Assembly: GCA_910573755.1 (NCBI GenBank)
Contig: CAJTBO010000029.1
Span: 1-59,957 of the forward strand
Direction of reading: 5' to 3'
DNA: 59,957 nt
Source: Lachnospiraceae bacterium
Lineage (GTDB): Bacteria; Bacillota; Clostridia; Lachnospirales; Lachnospiraceae
Shown here in pieces: positions 8,346 to 16,281 of the stretch. Position 1 is the stretch's first letter. Every line of letters begins with the position of its first letter. The position numbers and the translations under genes are program-made. The notes below the pieces were generated by a model, which was given only the letters and a program-made list of their open reading frames with translations, was not told the DNA's origin and searched no databases.

Positions 8346-8789
8346 TTACTCCTTTGCAGGCCCGGCAGGATAATGATGCACAAACGAAGCCGCGAAACGA
8401 CCGGAGTCTCTAACCGCATAGATAACGAGCGCCAGAGAGATACTGTTTCCTGCCGCCCCGGCAACATTTTCCTCATACCGCTGTCCGAAGCTTTTTGCAA
8501 GCAGGGCGTTCACGTCCACGCCGGTACCGATTCCAAACGCAACGATCATCATCTGCACCGGAAAAGCCGGCGTCTACGCCTTTACCGCATACTCCCCCGT
8601 GTTTATGATGCCCTCCGTATCCGGTATCCTGCCACGAACATGCTGTCCACGATATTACAGCATGCCTGCAGCACCATGGAAAATGCAATCGGTATCCCCG
8701 CATTCAGCATGACTTTGGAGACAGATTCTTTTGAGAAATCCGTTCTATACCGGCATCTCTCAGGAAACTTTTCCGGAAAGCTTCCATAA
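8346..8789 (-). pseudogene. decayed MATE-family efflux transporter
   Basis: Two frames carry consecutive MATE homology. One reads LNAGIPIAFSMVLQAC near 8640-8690, and the other reads QMMIVAFGIGTGVDVNALLA then AGAAGNSISLAL at 8420-8558. Frameshifts and stops separate them, and the remaining two thirds of a roughly 450-residue transporter is missing. A start at 8789 (MEAFRKSFLRDAGIERIS) may not be original. The remnant sits between the rplU promoter and a flavodoxin fragment. Confidence 0.7.
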
Positions 8790-9005
8790 CTATTTTTCCT
8801 GCGGTCCTCCTATACTACCAAGCCATTCCTCCACGGTATCCCTGGAAGTTCCTGCTTCAAACCGCCTGCCCTCTACCCATTCCACTGTGTCAGGACAGAG
8901 TTCATGAAGGTTGGTTGCACTGGAGCCAATCCCGCTGCTATGAGAAGTACAGAACGGAACGATTATCTTTCCAGAAAAATCATAACTCTCCAAAAATGTA
9001 CTGAT
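8790..9005 (-). pseudogene. 3' fragment of a flavodoxin gene
   Basis: The frame reads TFLESYDFSGKIIVPFCTSH and then GIGSSATNLHELCPD, ending with EEWLGSIGG. This is the C-terminal third of the flavodoxin family often encoded near LysR-type regulators. Homology begins at about 9005, directly after the homology of a serine-recombinase fragment ends, and the FMN-binding N-terminus is absent. Some frames can start at a TTG at 8993, but no functional product is expected. Confidence 0.75.
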
Positions 9006-9228
9006 TCATGTCCTTTACTATGACTGTGCCAATGCCGCCGTTTTCAATCTGGCTTAACATCTGCTTCCATCCCGGTCGGTCAAAATTCCCGCCGGAAAAT
9101 CCGTCATCCGTAAAATGCACCGTGTTGGTGTACCCGTTGCTTTTCGCATAGTCCTCCAGCATTTTCTTCTGAGAGCTAATATGTAAAGGGTGGTTTCTCC
9201 CACCAAATACATATGACTGGCGGCTCAT
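8980..9228 (-). pseudogene. internal fragment of a TnpX-type large serine recombinase
   Basis: From MSRQSY (9228) the frame quickly reaches QKKMLEDYAKSNGYTN, HFTDDGFSGGNFDRPGW and GTVIVKDM, all typical of the N-terminal resolvase domain of large serine recombinases from Clostridia. Between MSRQSY and QKKML the usual ITALYERLSRDDE segment, which carries catalytic residues, is replaced by unrelated sequence. After VKDM the frame runs into the flavodoxin fragment and stops. A piece with the missing N-terminal segment lies at 10625-10786. Confidence 0.75.
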
Positions 9229-9726
9229 TTGTGGCGAATGGCACAGGCTGGAAGGGCGGTGATAGACCGGCAGGAGGAAGCATATGCGGGGGCGTCTGGG
9301 GTTGACCTGGATGCCCTCTTTCTTGTTACAGGCCCCCGGCAAAGGCGCACTTACTCACCACCCGCAAGCGGGCGGCGGTATTACCTGTGGCATTCGTGCG
9401 CCCAACCAGGGAGGCCCGCCGGATGCGCATCCAGCTTCATGGTCTGGTTGCTGGTACGCCAATTCTCTTTTGCCAGGCAAGTCTGGCGCTGCCACTTTCC
9501 GGTGTTCTGATGAGCATCGCTCCTGCCCGTTTTCACTTTGTCGGGCAATACAGCGTTCGTGAAACGAATGCGCAGCCAGCCCCGGCCACGGGGCTGTTCA
9601 AAGGGTTTGGGACGCTGTCCCAACAAGCAAAAACAGATTTTCAGCGAAGACGCCGAAAGTCTGTTTTGAGCATTTGTGGGAACAAATGCACTGCTTGCAA
9701 GTTAGGTGAAGGCTCTACAATGGGGA
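9229..9726. other. gene-poor mobile-element sequence
   Basis: This 0.5-kb stretch has higher GC than the neighbouring chromosome and several open frames on both strands, none of which I recognise (for example 9381-9626 minus and 9387-9800 plus). No ribosome site supports them. Similar low-information sequence is common between modules of integrative elements, and I see no terminal repeats or transposase. Confidence 0.4.
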
Positions 9727-9755
9727 TTGAACGCTGGTCGGCTTTGTGCTATACT
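9727..9755 (+). promoter_or_regulatory. promoter of the SUKH gene
   Basis: TTGAAC (9727-9732) and TATACT (9750-9755) are 17 bases apart. The leader would be about 75 nt and ends in AGGAGGA before the ATG at 9838, so the immunity-like gene has its own expression signals. Confidence 0.65.
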
Positions 9756-9837
9756 TTGAGCGGGTCAATTCGACAAAATGACATTTTAGTTAATACATAG
9801 AAAATCAAATCGACAGAAGAAGCAGGAGGACAATGCT

Positions 9838-10617
9838 ATGAGCGAAAAGCATTATCAGATTTCCCCCATTGAACTGGTCCAGTGGGCCGAACCGCTGTTC
9901 GGCTTCGGGGTGGGGAAAGCAACAGGGTTTTCCGAGAAGACCATTACCTCCTATGAGGCGGCGGCAGGGATACGCCTTCCCGCTGCCCTGCGGGAATACT
10001 ATCTCGCTTGCGGCATGGCCAGCTTAAATTGTGCGCTGCATGAGATATTCATCCCGGACAAAAAGGCCAAACCCTTTAAGAAGCGCCTGACCTTCTCCTA
10101 CAATCACATTGACGAGGACTTGGAGACGTTCAGCAAACCGGGGGAAGAGGATTATGAGGAGCTGGCGAAGATACGCGCCCTGCCCCGGGAGCGGTGGGGT
10201 GAGGTGACCGGCAACTATCTGCTGTTCTGGTGTGAAAATCAGGGCTGCTGGTATGCGGGCATCAAAGCGGAGGATCTGGCCCAGCCCAACCCGCCAGTGT
10301 ACTACAACGACCAGGACGATATGTACAGCTGGGCGCCATTTTCTAATTCTGTCCAGTCCTTCCTCCTGGACATCATGCTTCAAAATCTGGAGGAAGGGAA
10401 CTACCCGGATGAGTTTGAAGACCCAGTCGAAATACAAAAGGTTCTGTCCGAGGGTAGCGTAGACTTTCAGCGGCTGTGTGAGGCATATCCTTTCCCCGGC
10501 GGGCGTTTCTGCCACACCTGTCTGGACACGGAGACCAACACCCTGTATGTCTATGGCGAGGAGGCGGAGGGCCGTCCCGCCTATTTGAAGGTATTCAAGC
10601 CGGACGAGGAAGAATAG
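9838..10617 (+). CDS. SMI1/KNR4 (SUKH) family immunity-like protein
   Basis: The 259-residue protein has the SUKH pattern in its first 150 residues: FSEKTITSYEAAAGIRLPAALREYYLACG, described here as the helix and LPxxYxxY-like motif at about residues 40-60, then NYLLFWCENQGCWYAGI and DDMYSWAPFSNSVQSFLLDIML. SUKH proteins usually protect cells from polymorphic or contact-dependent toxins. No toxin gene is adjacent, so this is an orphan. It is intact, has a promoter and an excellent ribosome site, and its codon use is GC-richer than that of the core genes, consistent with transfer on the surrounding mobile remnant. Confidence 0.8.
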   Translation: MSEKHYQISPIELVQWAEPLFGFGVGKATGFSEKTITSYEAAAGIRLPAALREYYLACGMASLNCALHEIFIPDKKAKPFKKRLTFSYNHIDEDLETFSKPGEEDYEELAKIRALPRERWGEVTGNYLLFWCENQGCWYAGIKAEDLAQPNPPVYYNDQDDMYSWAPFSNSVQSFLLDIMLQNLEEGNYPDEFEDPVEIQKVLSEGSVDFQRLCEAYPFPGGRFCHTCLDTETNTLYVYGEEAEGRPAYLKVFKPDEEE

Positions 10618-10624
10618 ATAACTT

Positions 10625-10786
10625 TCAGTTTGCAGGAAGGGAGCTTTCGTCTTTTGGGTGAAAGCCCCCTTGACAAATCCCGTCTTGGTTGGCTATACTG
10701 CTGCTGTCTCCCGCAAGCTCATCGTCCCTTGAGAGTCGCTCATAAAGAGCTGTTATTCTGTTGTCCCCAGCCGTCCTGTTGTTCAT
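10625..10786 (-). pseudogene. N-terminal fragment of a TnpX-type serine recombinase
   Basis: This 53-codon frame is too short for routine ORF calling. It begins MNNRTAGDNRITALYERLSR and DDELAGDSSSIANQ, which is the start of a large serine recombinase including the catalytic-domain YERLSRDDE motif, then diverges after SIANQ to a stop. It starts in ATGA overlap with the upstream tnpW-like gene, the normal arrangement of the two genes. The next expected segment (KKMLEDY) occurs in the separate fragment at about 9171. Confidence 0.75.
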
Positions 10787-11022
10787 GTTGAACTCCTTTC
10801 CGGCTGGCTCATCTGTGGTGAATCCATCATACCACAGTTTCCGCCTCCTGTCATCATTTCGTTGCAGATTAAACGGGATATTTTTTCATCGGGCGTGTCG
10901 GCATACCCTGAACCTGTATATACCCTGACCTTGAAAAGCGTCCCGCCTATCCTGCGGTAAAAAAAGCCAGCCGCAGAAGGACTGGTTTTTGCCATATCAT
11001 TATTCAATTTTACTGCCTCCAT
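10783..11022 (-). CDS. TnpW-like transposon protein
   Basis: The 79-residue product has the pattern of the small TnpW proteins found directly upstream of tnpX-type recombinases on mobilisable clostridial elements: YRRIGGTLFKVRVY followed by EKISRLICNEM. Their function is not established. Its stop overlaps the start of the recombinase fragment by ATGA. AAAGGA precedes the ATG. The C-terminal tail after NEMM looks unusual. Confidence 0.65.
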   Translation of the reverse strand: MEAVKLNNDMAKTSPSAAGFFYRRIGGTLFKVRVYTGSGYADTPDEKISRLICNEMMTGGGNCGMMDSPQMSQPERSST

Positions 11023-11278
11023 TATGCAATCCTTTCTTTCGCTTCATACGCATTTCCCTTATAATTGTTCATGGAACCGTTAAGTCTCCGACTTCCGTAC
11101 TTAGTAACTGGATTCCCATTTTATCCGTACCTCATAGCCTGCCCCTCCTTTCGTGTAACTGATTTCTAGTCAAAAAGAATTACTCTTTCACTAATAGGAG
11201 AAAAACGGCTATAAAAACGGAAGTGTTTTTGAAAAAACAGCTACAAAATTTTATTTTTTTGCAAAGGACTGACCATAA

Positions 11279-11710
11279 ATGCCAAAATACGCTGAAATCC
11301 CAGCATTCAGGGAGCAGAATTTCATAACGGAAGCAGACGGGGATATGCTCCACCGTGAAGCCCGCGCCCTTGCGATCCAGCGTATTGAGGAAAGCGCAAG
11401 GACAGAAGCCGACTTTGAAAATGTGCTGTACTGGTGGGATAAACAGGACGCAAACAGGGTACGGAAAGAAAGACACCATGAAATAGGGCGATCCACTGTT
11501 CCTTTGGAATGGGGCGCAGATGAATGGTACCTTTCCACCAGACCTTCCTATGATATGATTCTAAGAAGGCTCATTCTTGCGGGCGATTTTCTTGATTTCA
11601 TATTTGACAGCCTGGAAACACTACACGAACTTGTCACGGATATAGATTTATCGGGGATATTGCAGGAACTAAAACCACATCTCAAAAATATGGTTTTCTC
11701 GGCTTTATGA
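11279..11710 (+). CDS. mobile-element sigma-like accessory protein, probably truncated
   Basis: I recall the opening segment (MPKYAEIPAFREQNFITEAD, then HREARALAIQRIEESARTEADF) and the later LVTDIDLSGILQELKPH from short sigma-factor-like proteins encoded on Lachnospiraceae integrative elements. That match is from memory and is moderate. Those proteins continue after KPHHKE with a helix-turn-helix, whereas this one stops at residue 143 shortly after KPHLKN, so the DNA-binding part seems lost. AAAGGA lies 10 nt before the ATG. The stop overlaps the next start (ATGA). Confidence 0.45.
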   Translation: MPKYAEIPAFREQNFITEADGDMLHREARALAIQRIEESARTEADFENVLYWWDKQDANRVRKERHHEIGRSTVPLEWGADEWYLSTRPSYDMILRRLILAGDFLDFIFDSLETLHELVTDIDLSGILQELKPHLKNMVFSAL

Positions 11711-12363
11711 CCGCCCTGCCGACAACAGCAGATTTCATAACCTATGAATCGGTATATCTTCCCAAAAATCACTTTATAAAGGAAGAATCCCTCCCTACAG
11801 AGGAGTATCTCACCTATTTTTATCATTTTGACAAGCCTGATTTCAAAAAGAACGGCGTAGAGTCGGGATGGTCTGTGACCGACCGTGAGGGTATTGCGAT
11901 CACGATGGCTATGGGGAATGCGCCACAGGCTGTGGCGATGGGATTGCAGAAGGAATATGCGGAAAGGTACGACTGGCTTGTAAAGGAATTTACCGACTGG
12001 GCGTTTACTTTTATGACAAGCTTCCTTTATTATATGGATTATGATGCGATTGACGAACAGACGCGCAGCCTGTACCGTCAGGGCATTTCCGCTTTCGGCG
12101 GGATAGCCCCGACTTACCGGATCGCACTTGAAAAAGATTCGCCCGTCATCGTATGGGATTTCCATTCCCTGCTAATCATGGTGCAGATGTGCTTCTCATT
12201 CATGCTCACAGATAAGGACAGTGATATGCGCATGTGCAAACATTGTAAGAAAGTCTTTGTTGCAAGCCGGAAAGGGAATGAGTTTTGCAGCCAAAAGTGC
12301 AAGAACCAGTTCAATGTCTATAAATCAAGGGAAAAGAAGAAAGGGATCAAAAGAGATGATTGA
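11707..12363 (+). CDS. mobile-element protein with C-terminal zinc ribbon
   Basis: The 218-residue product ends with a probable zinc finger, MCKHCKKVF...FCSQKCKNQF (CxxC and CxxxC), followed by a basic tail KSREKKKGIKRD. The middle has AMGNAPQAVAMGLQKEYAER and DWAFTFMTSFLYYMDYDAID. I recall this layout from the C-terminal half of larger uncharacterised integrative-element proteins (perhaps DUF6076), so it may lack its N-terminal half. It overlaps its upstream neighbour by 4 nt and its downstream neighbour by 8 nt, forming a tight operon. No enzymatic motif is visible. Confidence 0.5.
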   Translation: MTALPTTADFITYESVYLPKNHFIKEESLPTEEYLTYFYHFDKPDFKKNGVESGWSVTDREGIAITMAMGNAPQAVAMGLQKEYAERYDWLVKEFTDWAFTFMTSFLYYMDYDAIDEQTRSLYRQGISAFGGIAPTYRIALEKDSPVIVWDFHSLLIMVQMCFSFMLTDKDSDMRMCKHCKKVFVASRKGNEFCSQKCKNQFNVYKSREKKKGIKRDD

Positions 12364-12874
12364 GAACAGGAATGTAAATATCATAACCGATGCGGACGGT
12401 AAAAAGCTGGTCTTGATTAACGATATCCGATTCAAGGGCAAGCGTCAGATTGACTGGAATGATGTAAAGCAGTATCTCGAAGGATACGTTGGGGACTATT
12501 ACGAAATCGCTGAAAATGCAGAGCATATTTTTATCGGGAGTGAACTGCCGGAAGAATACACGGAATCAGAGAGCCGCAAAAGCCTTATGGGAGCAAATGC
12601 AAAAGCGAAGGCAAATGCCGCCACTGCGATACCGGAGCTGATCCAGATAGCATCTAACCCGGCTTTTGAAGAAAACCGCAAGGAAAAACACAATAAAAAC
12701 GCAAAATACGGCTGGTACAGGTATGATGTCCGTTTTGCCCTCCCGGTCTATGAGGAAAATGTGCTTGTAAGATACAATATCTTCCATGCCCGTCTTTTGA
12801 TTAACCATGCTGAAAATGGCAGGAAATATCTATATGACATTTTGGCAATAAAAAAAGAAACGAGCAAGCCGTAG
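12356..12874 (+). CDS. mobile-element protein, possible PBECR/LPD-type domain
   Basis: The 172-residue product begins MIENRNVNIITDADGKKLVL. Its C-terminal part (YGWYRYDVRFALPV, LVRYNIFHARLLINH, YLYDILAIKKETSKP) resembles nuclease-like or polyvalent-protein-associated domains from phage and element proteins, where a strand ending in YDIxxIKKE is recurrent. This is a weak recollection, and no catalytic residues are confirmed. The ATG at 12356 is chosen because homologous-looking sequence begins there and it overlaps the upstream stop; an open frame further upstream is a shadow of the previous gene. Confidence 0.4.
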   Translation: MIENRNVNIITDADGKKLVLINDIRFKGKRQIDWNDVKQYLEGYVGDYYEIAENAEHIFIGSELPEEYTESESRKSLMGANAKAKANAATAIPELIQIASNPAFEENRKEKHNKNAKYGWYRYDVRFALPVYEENVLVRYNIFHARLLINHAENGRKYLYDILAIKKETSKP

Positions 12875-13030
12875 CAAGATGTACGGTGAAAACCCATTTC
12901 TTATTGTCAATAATAAGCTATTTTTTAATTCTTGTCAATCCCCAATTTTGATTTTTTCAGAATACTGCCATTGGCATTTTCAATGCAATAGGGGAACTTT
13001 GTTCCCCTTTAACCACTCCATAGCATGAGA

Positions 13031-13090
13031 CGCCGATGATGTCAAGACCGCCGCAGGCGAGGCGGAGCCGGTGTCTTGACATCATCTGCG
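13031..13090. repeat. long inverted repeat at the edge of the mobile remnant
   Basis: GATGATGTCAAGAC at 13035-13048 is repeated in perfect inverse as GTCTTGACATCATC at 13073-13086. After one mismatch the outer CGC and GCG also pair, giving 17 of 18 pairs around a 24-nt GC-rich centre. It lies between the last accessory gene and the truncated LysR gene. There is no T-run on either side, so a terminator is unlikely; a recombination-end or regulator site is possible. Confidence 0.7.
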
Positions 13091-13129
13091 CATCCGAAGA
13101 ATCGAATGCCGGGCAGACAGAAAGCCTGA

Positions 13130-13885
13130 AAGCAGCTGCTTATCCGTGGCAGCAAAAGAATCACATTGACCGAAGATGGAATGCTCCTGCGCAAGCGCGC
13201 AGAAGAACTGGTTGACCTGATGAAAAAAACAAAAGCGGAGCTGGCCTCTTCCAGTGAAAATATCAATGGGGAAATCTATATCGGCTGCGGCGAAACAGAA
13301 AGCATTTCCCTTCTGGCACAGGCAGCCCAAAATCTACAGAAAAAGCACCCTCTGATTCATTACCATATTTATAGCGGTAATGCAGAGTGTGTGATGGAGA
13401 GACTGGATAAAGGATTGATTGATTTCGGCCTTCTGGTAGGGCAGACGGATATCAGCAAATATGATTATATCCGGCTCCCCATGAAGGATGTCTGGGGCGT
13501 GCTGATGCGTAAAGACAGTCCGCTGGCAGCAAAAGAGACTGTTTCCGCAGAGGACTTATGGGAGAAACCCCTGATTATTTCCCATCAGACTTCTATTAAC
13601 AGCGAAATGTTCTCCTGGTTGAAAACAGATATTTCCAGGCTGAATATTGTCGCCACCTACGATCTGGTCTATAATGCGGCACAGTTTGTTAAAAAGGGCT
13701 TTGGATATGTCATTGCATTGGACAGGCTCATCAATACAACCGGTGACAGCAACCTCTGCTTCAGGCCGCTTTTTCCTGCTCTGGAAGCGGAGCTGTGCAT
13801 TATCTGGAAAAAGTATCAGGTTCTTTCACGAGCCACTGATATGTTTCTGAAACAGTTGCAAAAAGAATTGGACACCATTGAATAA
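13130..13885 (+). pseudogene. LysR-family regulator lacking its DNA-binding domain
   Basis: In-frame homology begins at KQLLIRGSKRITLTEDGMLL (13130), the end of the LysR winged helix and linker helix, and continues through the whole co-inducer-binding domain (INGEIYIGCGETESISLLA, GLIDFGLLVG, NIVATYDLVYNAAQFVKKG, and a final helix). About 45-50 residues with the helix-turn-helix are missing and a stop (13127-13129) precedes the homology. Translation could start at the ATG at 13166, but the product could not bind DNA. The break coincides with the right edge of the mobile remnant. Confidence 0.85.
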
Positions 13886-13895
13886 TGTATGCAGT

Positions 13896-14214
13896 TCATA
13901 CCCTGTTCTTCTTGATGATCTGGTCCTGTGCCGTGATCGCCTGCCGGACGATCTTCGTACTCAGATACAGTTCATGCAGACGATCCGGGGAATTCCTGTT
14001 AATGTCTGAAATAAATTCCAAAGGCACATGAAGACCACACGTGCCAAAAAAACACATGCAATACTTATGTCCCGTAATCAGATTTACGTGCCAGGCATTA
14101 CATGTGTCGTTAAAGTGTCCCTTTATAAAATTGCCTTGATTATTTATCGGATAATTCCCGAAAAAGTCAGGTGTGAATTCGTCGATTTTTTCGGCAAAGT
14201 TGTGCTTCTGCCGT
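13896..14214 (-). pseudogene. unrecognised gene fragment downstream of the GH31 gene
   Basis: One minus-strand frame is open from inside the end of the glycosidase gene to a stop at 13896-13898. It reads KIDEFTPDFFGNYP, then TCNAWHVNLITGHKYCMCFF and VPLEFISDINRNSPDRLHEL, and looks protein-like. There is no start codon with a ribosome site at its head, so I regard it as the 3' remnant of an unknown gene. Confidence 0.35.
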
Positions 14215-16233
14215 TCACACGAAATGTGATCCGGCCAATATCTCAGCCGGTTCGGAAGACTTTCTCACAAACACCGGCATCCTATCAAGCGGTGCTTCCG
14301 CTTCGATCCTCTGTCCGCCCCGGTACTCTTTACCGTTGGCCGGTTCCACCCAGATTTCTTTTCCCGGCAAATATACGCTGCGGCTCCTTAGTCCCGCATA
14401 TAGGATCGGCGCCGCCAGAATATCGGGACCGTAAAAATATTCATCCTCCGCCTCCCAGCAGAGCGGATCTTCCGGATACATATAAAACAGTGTCCGCATC
14501 ACCGGCGTTCCCTTCTCATGTGCCTCTTCCATGATCTTTCTTGTATAGGGACGTAGCTTTTCTCTCAGTTCCATATATTTTTTACAGATTTCATAAACCT
14601 CTTCGCCGTAGCTCCATACCTCGTTTGCCGCGCCGGAACAGCAGGCCGCCCCTCCTGTGGTTCCGTATTGGGGCTGTCTCGGTTCCCTGTCCCCGTGAAG
14701 CCGCATCACCGGACAAAACGCGCCCCACTCAAACCATCTGACAAAGAGCTCCCGGAACGCCGGATCATCAGGATTTCCGCCGTGAAATCCACCGATATCC
14801 GTTGTCCACCAGGGAATTCCCGCAAGCCCCATATTCAGCCCCGCCGCAAGCTGGTTTCGCATACTCTCAAAACTGGAAGCAATATCCCCGGACCATACAA
14901 GCGCCCCGTATTTCTGGCTCCCCGCCCAGGCACAGCGGAGAAGATTCACAATATTTTTCTGTCCTTCCCGCTCCATCCCCTCGTAAAAGGCTCTGGCATA
15001 CTCTGCCGGGTAAAGATTCCCTATCTGCAGATCGGTTCCCAAATGATAACGGTAATTATCAAAATCATACGCCGTATACTCCGGCTCCGCCTCATCCAGC
15101 CAGAAAACCCGGATACCCTTCTCATAATAATTCTGTTTTACCTTGTTCCACACATATTCCCGCGCACCGGGATTGGTCGCGTCAAAGTGGATCGTCGCCC
15201 CCTGAAAATCAAGTCCCGCACGAAATCCGCGCTCTGTCCGGATCAGATATCCTTTTTCCAGCATCTCCTCATAATTTTCACAGGTCCTGTCTACAGTGGG
15301 CCAGACGGAAACCATCAGTTCGATCCCCATCTCCTTTAATTCTTTTACCATAGCATCCGGATCCGGCCAGTATACCGGATCAAATTTCCACTCTCCCTGT
15401 TTCGGCCAGTGAAAAAAATCGATCACGATCAGATCGATGGGAAGGTTCCTGCGCTTATACTCCCTTGCCACCTGAAGAAGTTCCTCCTGCGTCTGATACC
15501 GCAGTTTGCACTGCCAGAAACCAAGCCCGTATTCCGGCATCATCGGCACCGTTCCCGTCACCTTCGCATAAGCCTCCTCAATCTCCGCCGGCGTATCCCC
15601 CGCCACGATCCAGTAATCCAAAACTTTCGTAGAATAGGCCTCAAAACTCATGATGTTTTTTCCAAGCACCGCTCTGCCCACGCCCGGATTATTCCACAAA
15701 AACCCATAGCCCAGAGAAGATACGGCAAAAGGCACGCTCGCCTGAGAATTCCGGTGCGCCAGCTCCAGATCCAGACCTTTCAGATCGAGATAAGGCTGCT
15801 GGTACTGCCCCATCCCGTAAATTTTCTCATCCTTGTCCACAGACTCAAACCGCATGGTCAGATGATAATCCCCGCCCGTGATCGGTTTAAACTCCCGCGC
15901 CTCCACCTCGATTGCGCTGCACTTTTTATCCAACACATCCCGCCTGTTCCGCCAGTACTCTTCCAAAAGCAGTCTGCCGTCTGTGCGGTACACCATGATC
16001 TTCCCAAACTTCGTTATCTCGGCATAAATCTTCCCGTTCTCTATCCGCGCGCCCTCTTTTGTCAAAACAGCTTTCCCCTCAGCCGTTTTGCCTTTGCACA
16101 ATGCCCAGTCTTCATCCGGCATCCGGCACTCCTTTGTCGCCCGGACCCTCAGCCCGTTTTCGCCCCAGGCCTCGATCCAGACTTCCTCCGCGTCATAATG
16201 AAACACCAGTTTCCCATCTCTTGCTTCCAACAT
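14215..16233 (-). CDS. GH31 glycoside hydrolase (alpha-xylosidase/alpha-glucosidase type)
   Basis: The 672-residue cytoplasmic enzyme has no signal peptide. It has the N-terminal GH31 beta-sandwich, then the (beta/alpha)8 barrel with LIVIDFFHWPKQGEWKFD, the nucleophile motif FWLDEAEPE, the acid/base region VWSGDIASSFESM and the substrate-loop segment GIPWWTTDIGGFHGG. The form WLDEAEPE rather than WLDMNEP is more typical of alpha-xylosidase-like GH31 subgroups, but substrate cannot be fixed from sequence. It is the last gene of the transporter operon, so it probably hydrolyses the imported oligosaccharide inside the cell. GAGGAG precedes the ATG. Confidence 0.92.
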   Translation of the reverse strand: MLEARDGKLVFHYDAEEVWIEAWGENGLRVRATKECRMPDEDWALCKGKTAEGKAVLTKEGARIENGKIYAEITKFGKIMVYRTDGRLLLEEYWRNRRDVLDKKCSAIEVEAREFKPITGGDYHLTMRFESVDKDEKIYGMGQYQQPYLDLKGLDLELAHRNSQASVPFAVSSLGYGFLWNNPGVGRAVLGKNIMSFEAYSTKVLDYWIVAGDTPAEIEEAYAKVTGTVPMMPEYGLGFWQCKLRYQTQEELLQVAREYKRRNLPIDLIVIDFFHWPKQGEWKFDPVYWPDPDAMVKELKEMGIELMVSVWPTVDRTCENYEEMLEKGYLIRTERGFRAGLDFQGATIHFDATNPGAREYVWNKVKQNYYEKGIRVFWLDEAEPEYTAYDFDNYRYHLGTDLQIGNLYPAEYARAFYEGMEREGQKNIVNLLRCAWAGSQKYGALVWSGDIASSFESMRNQLAAGLNMGLAGIPWWTTDIGGFHGGNPDDPAFRELFVRWFEWGAFCPVMRLHGDREPRQPQYGTTGGAACCSGAANEVWSYGEEVYEICKKYMELREKLRPYTRKIMEEAHEKGTPVMRTLFYMYPEDPLCWEAEDEYFYGPDILAAPILYAGLRSRSVYLPGKEIWVEPANGKEYRGGQRIEAEAPLDRMPVFVRKSSEPAEILAGSHFV

Positions 16234-16281
16234 ATTTTTTCTCCTCTATTTCACCAGTACAACAATCCTTTACCGCTGATC

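Noticed and set aside
9387-9800. A 137-codon plus-strand frame in the mobile remnant.
   Set aside because: No ribosome site, no recognisable family, and it runs across the SUKH promoter.
10638-10675. Hairpin after the SUKH gene as terminator.
   Set aside because: A GGGAGCTTTC/GAAAGCCCCC stem is possible, but it has a mismatch and lacks a T-run, and the segment also lies within the recombinase fragment.
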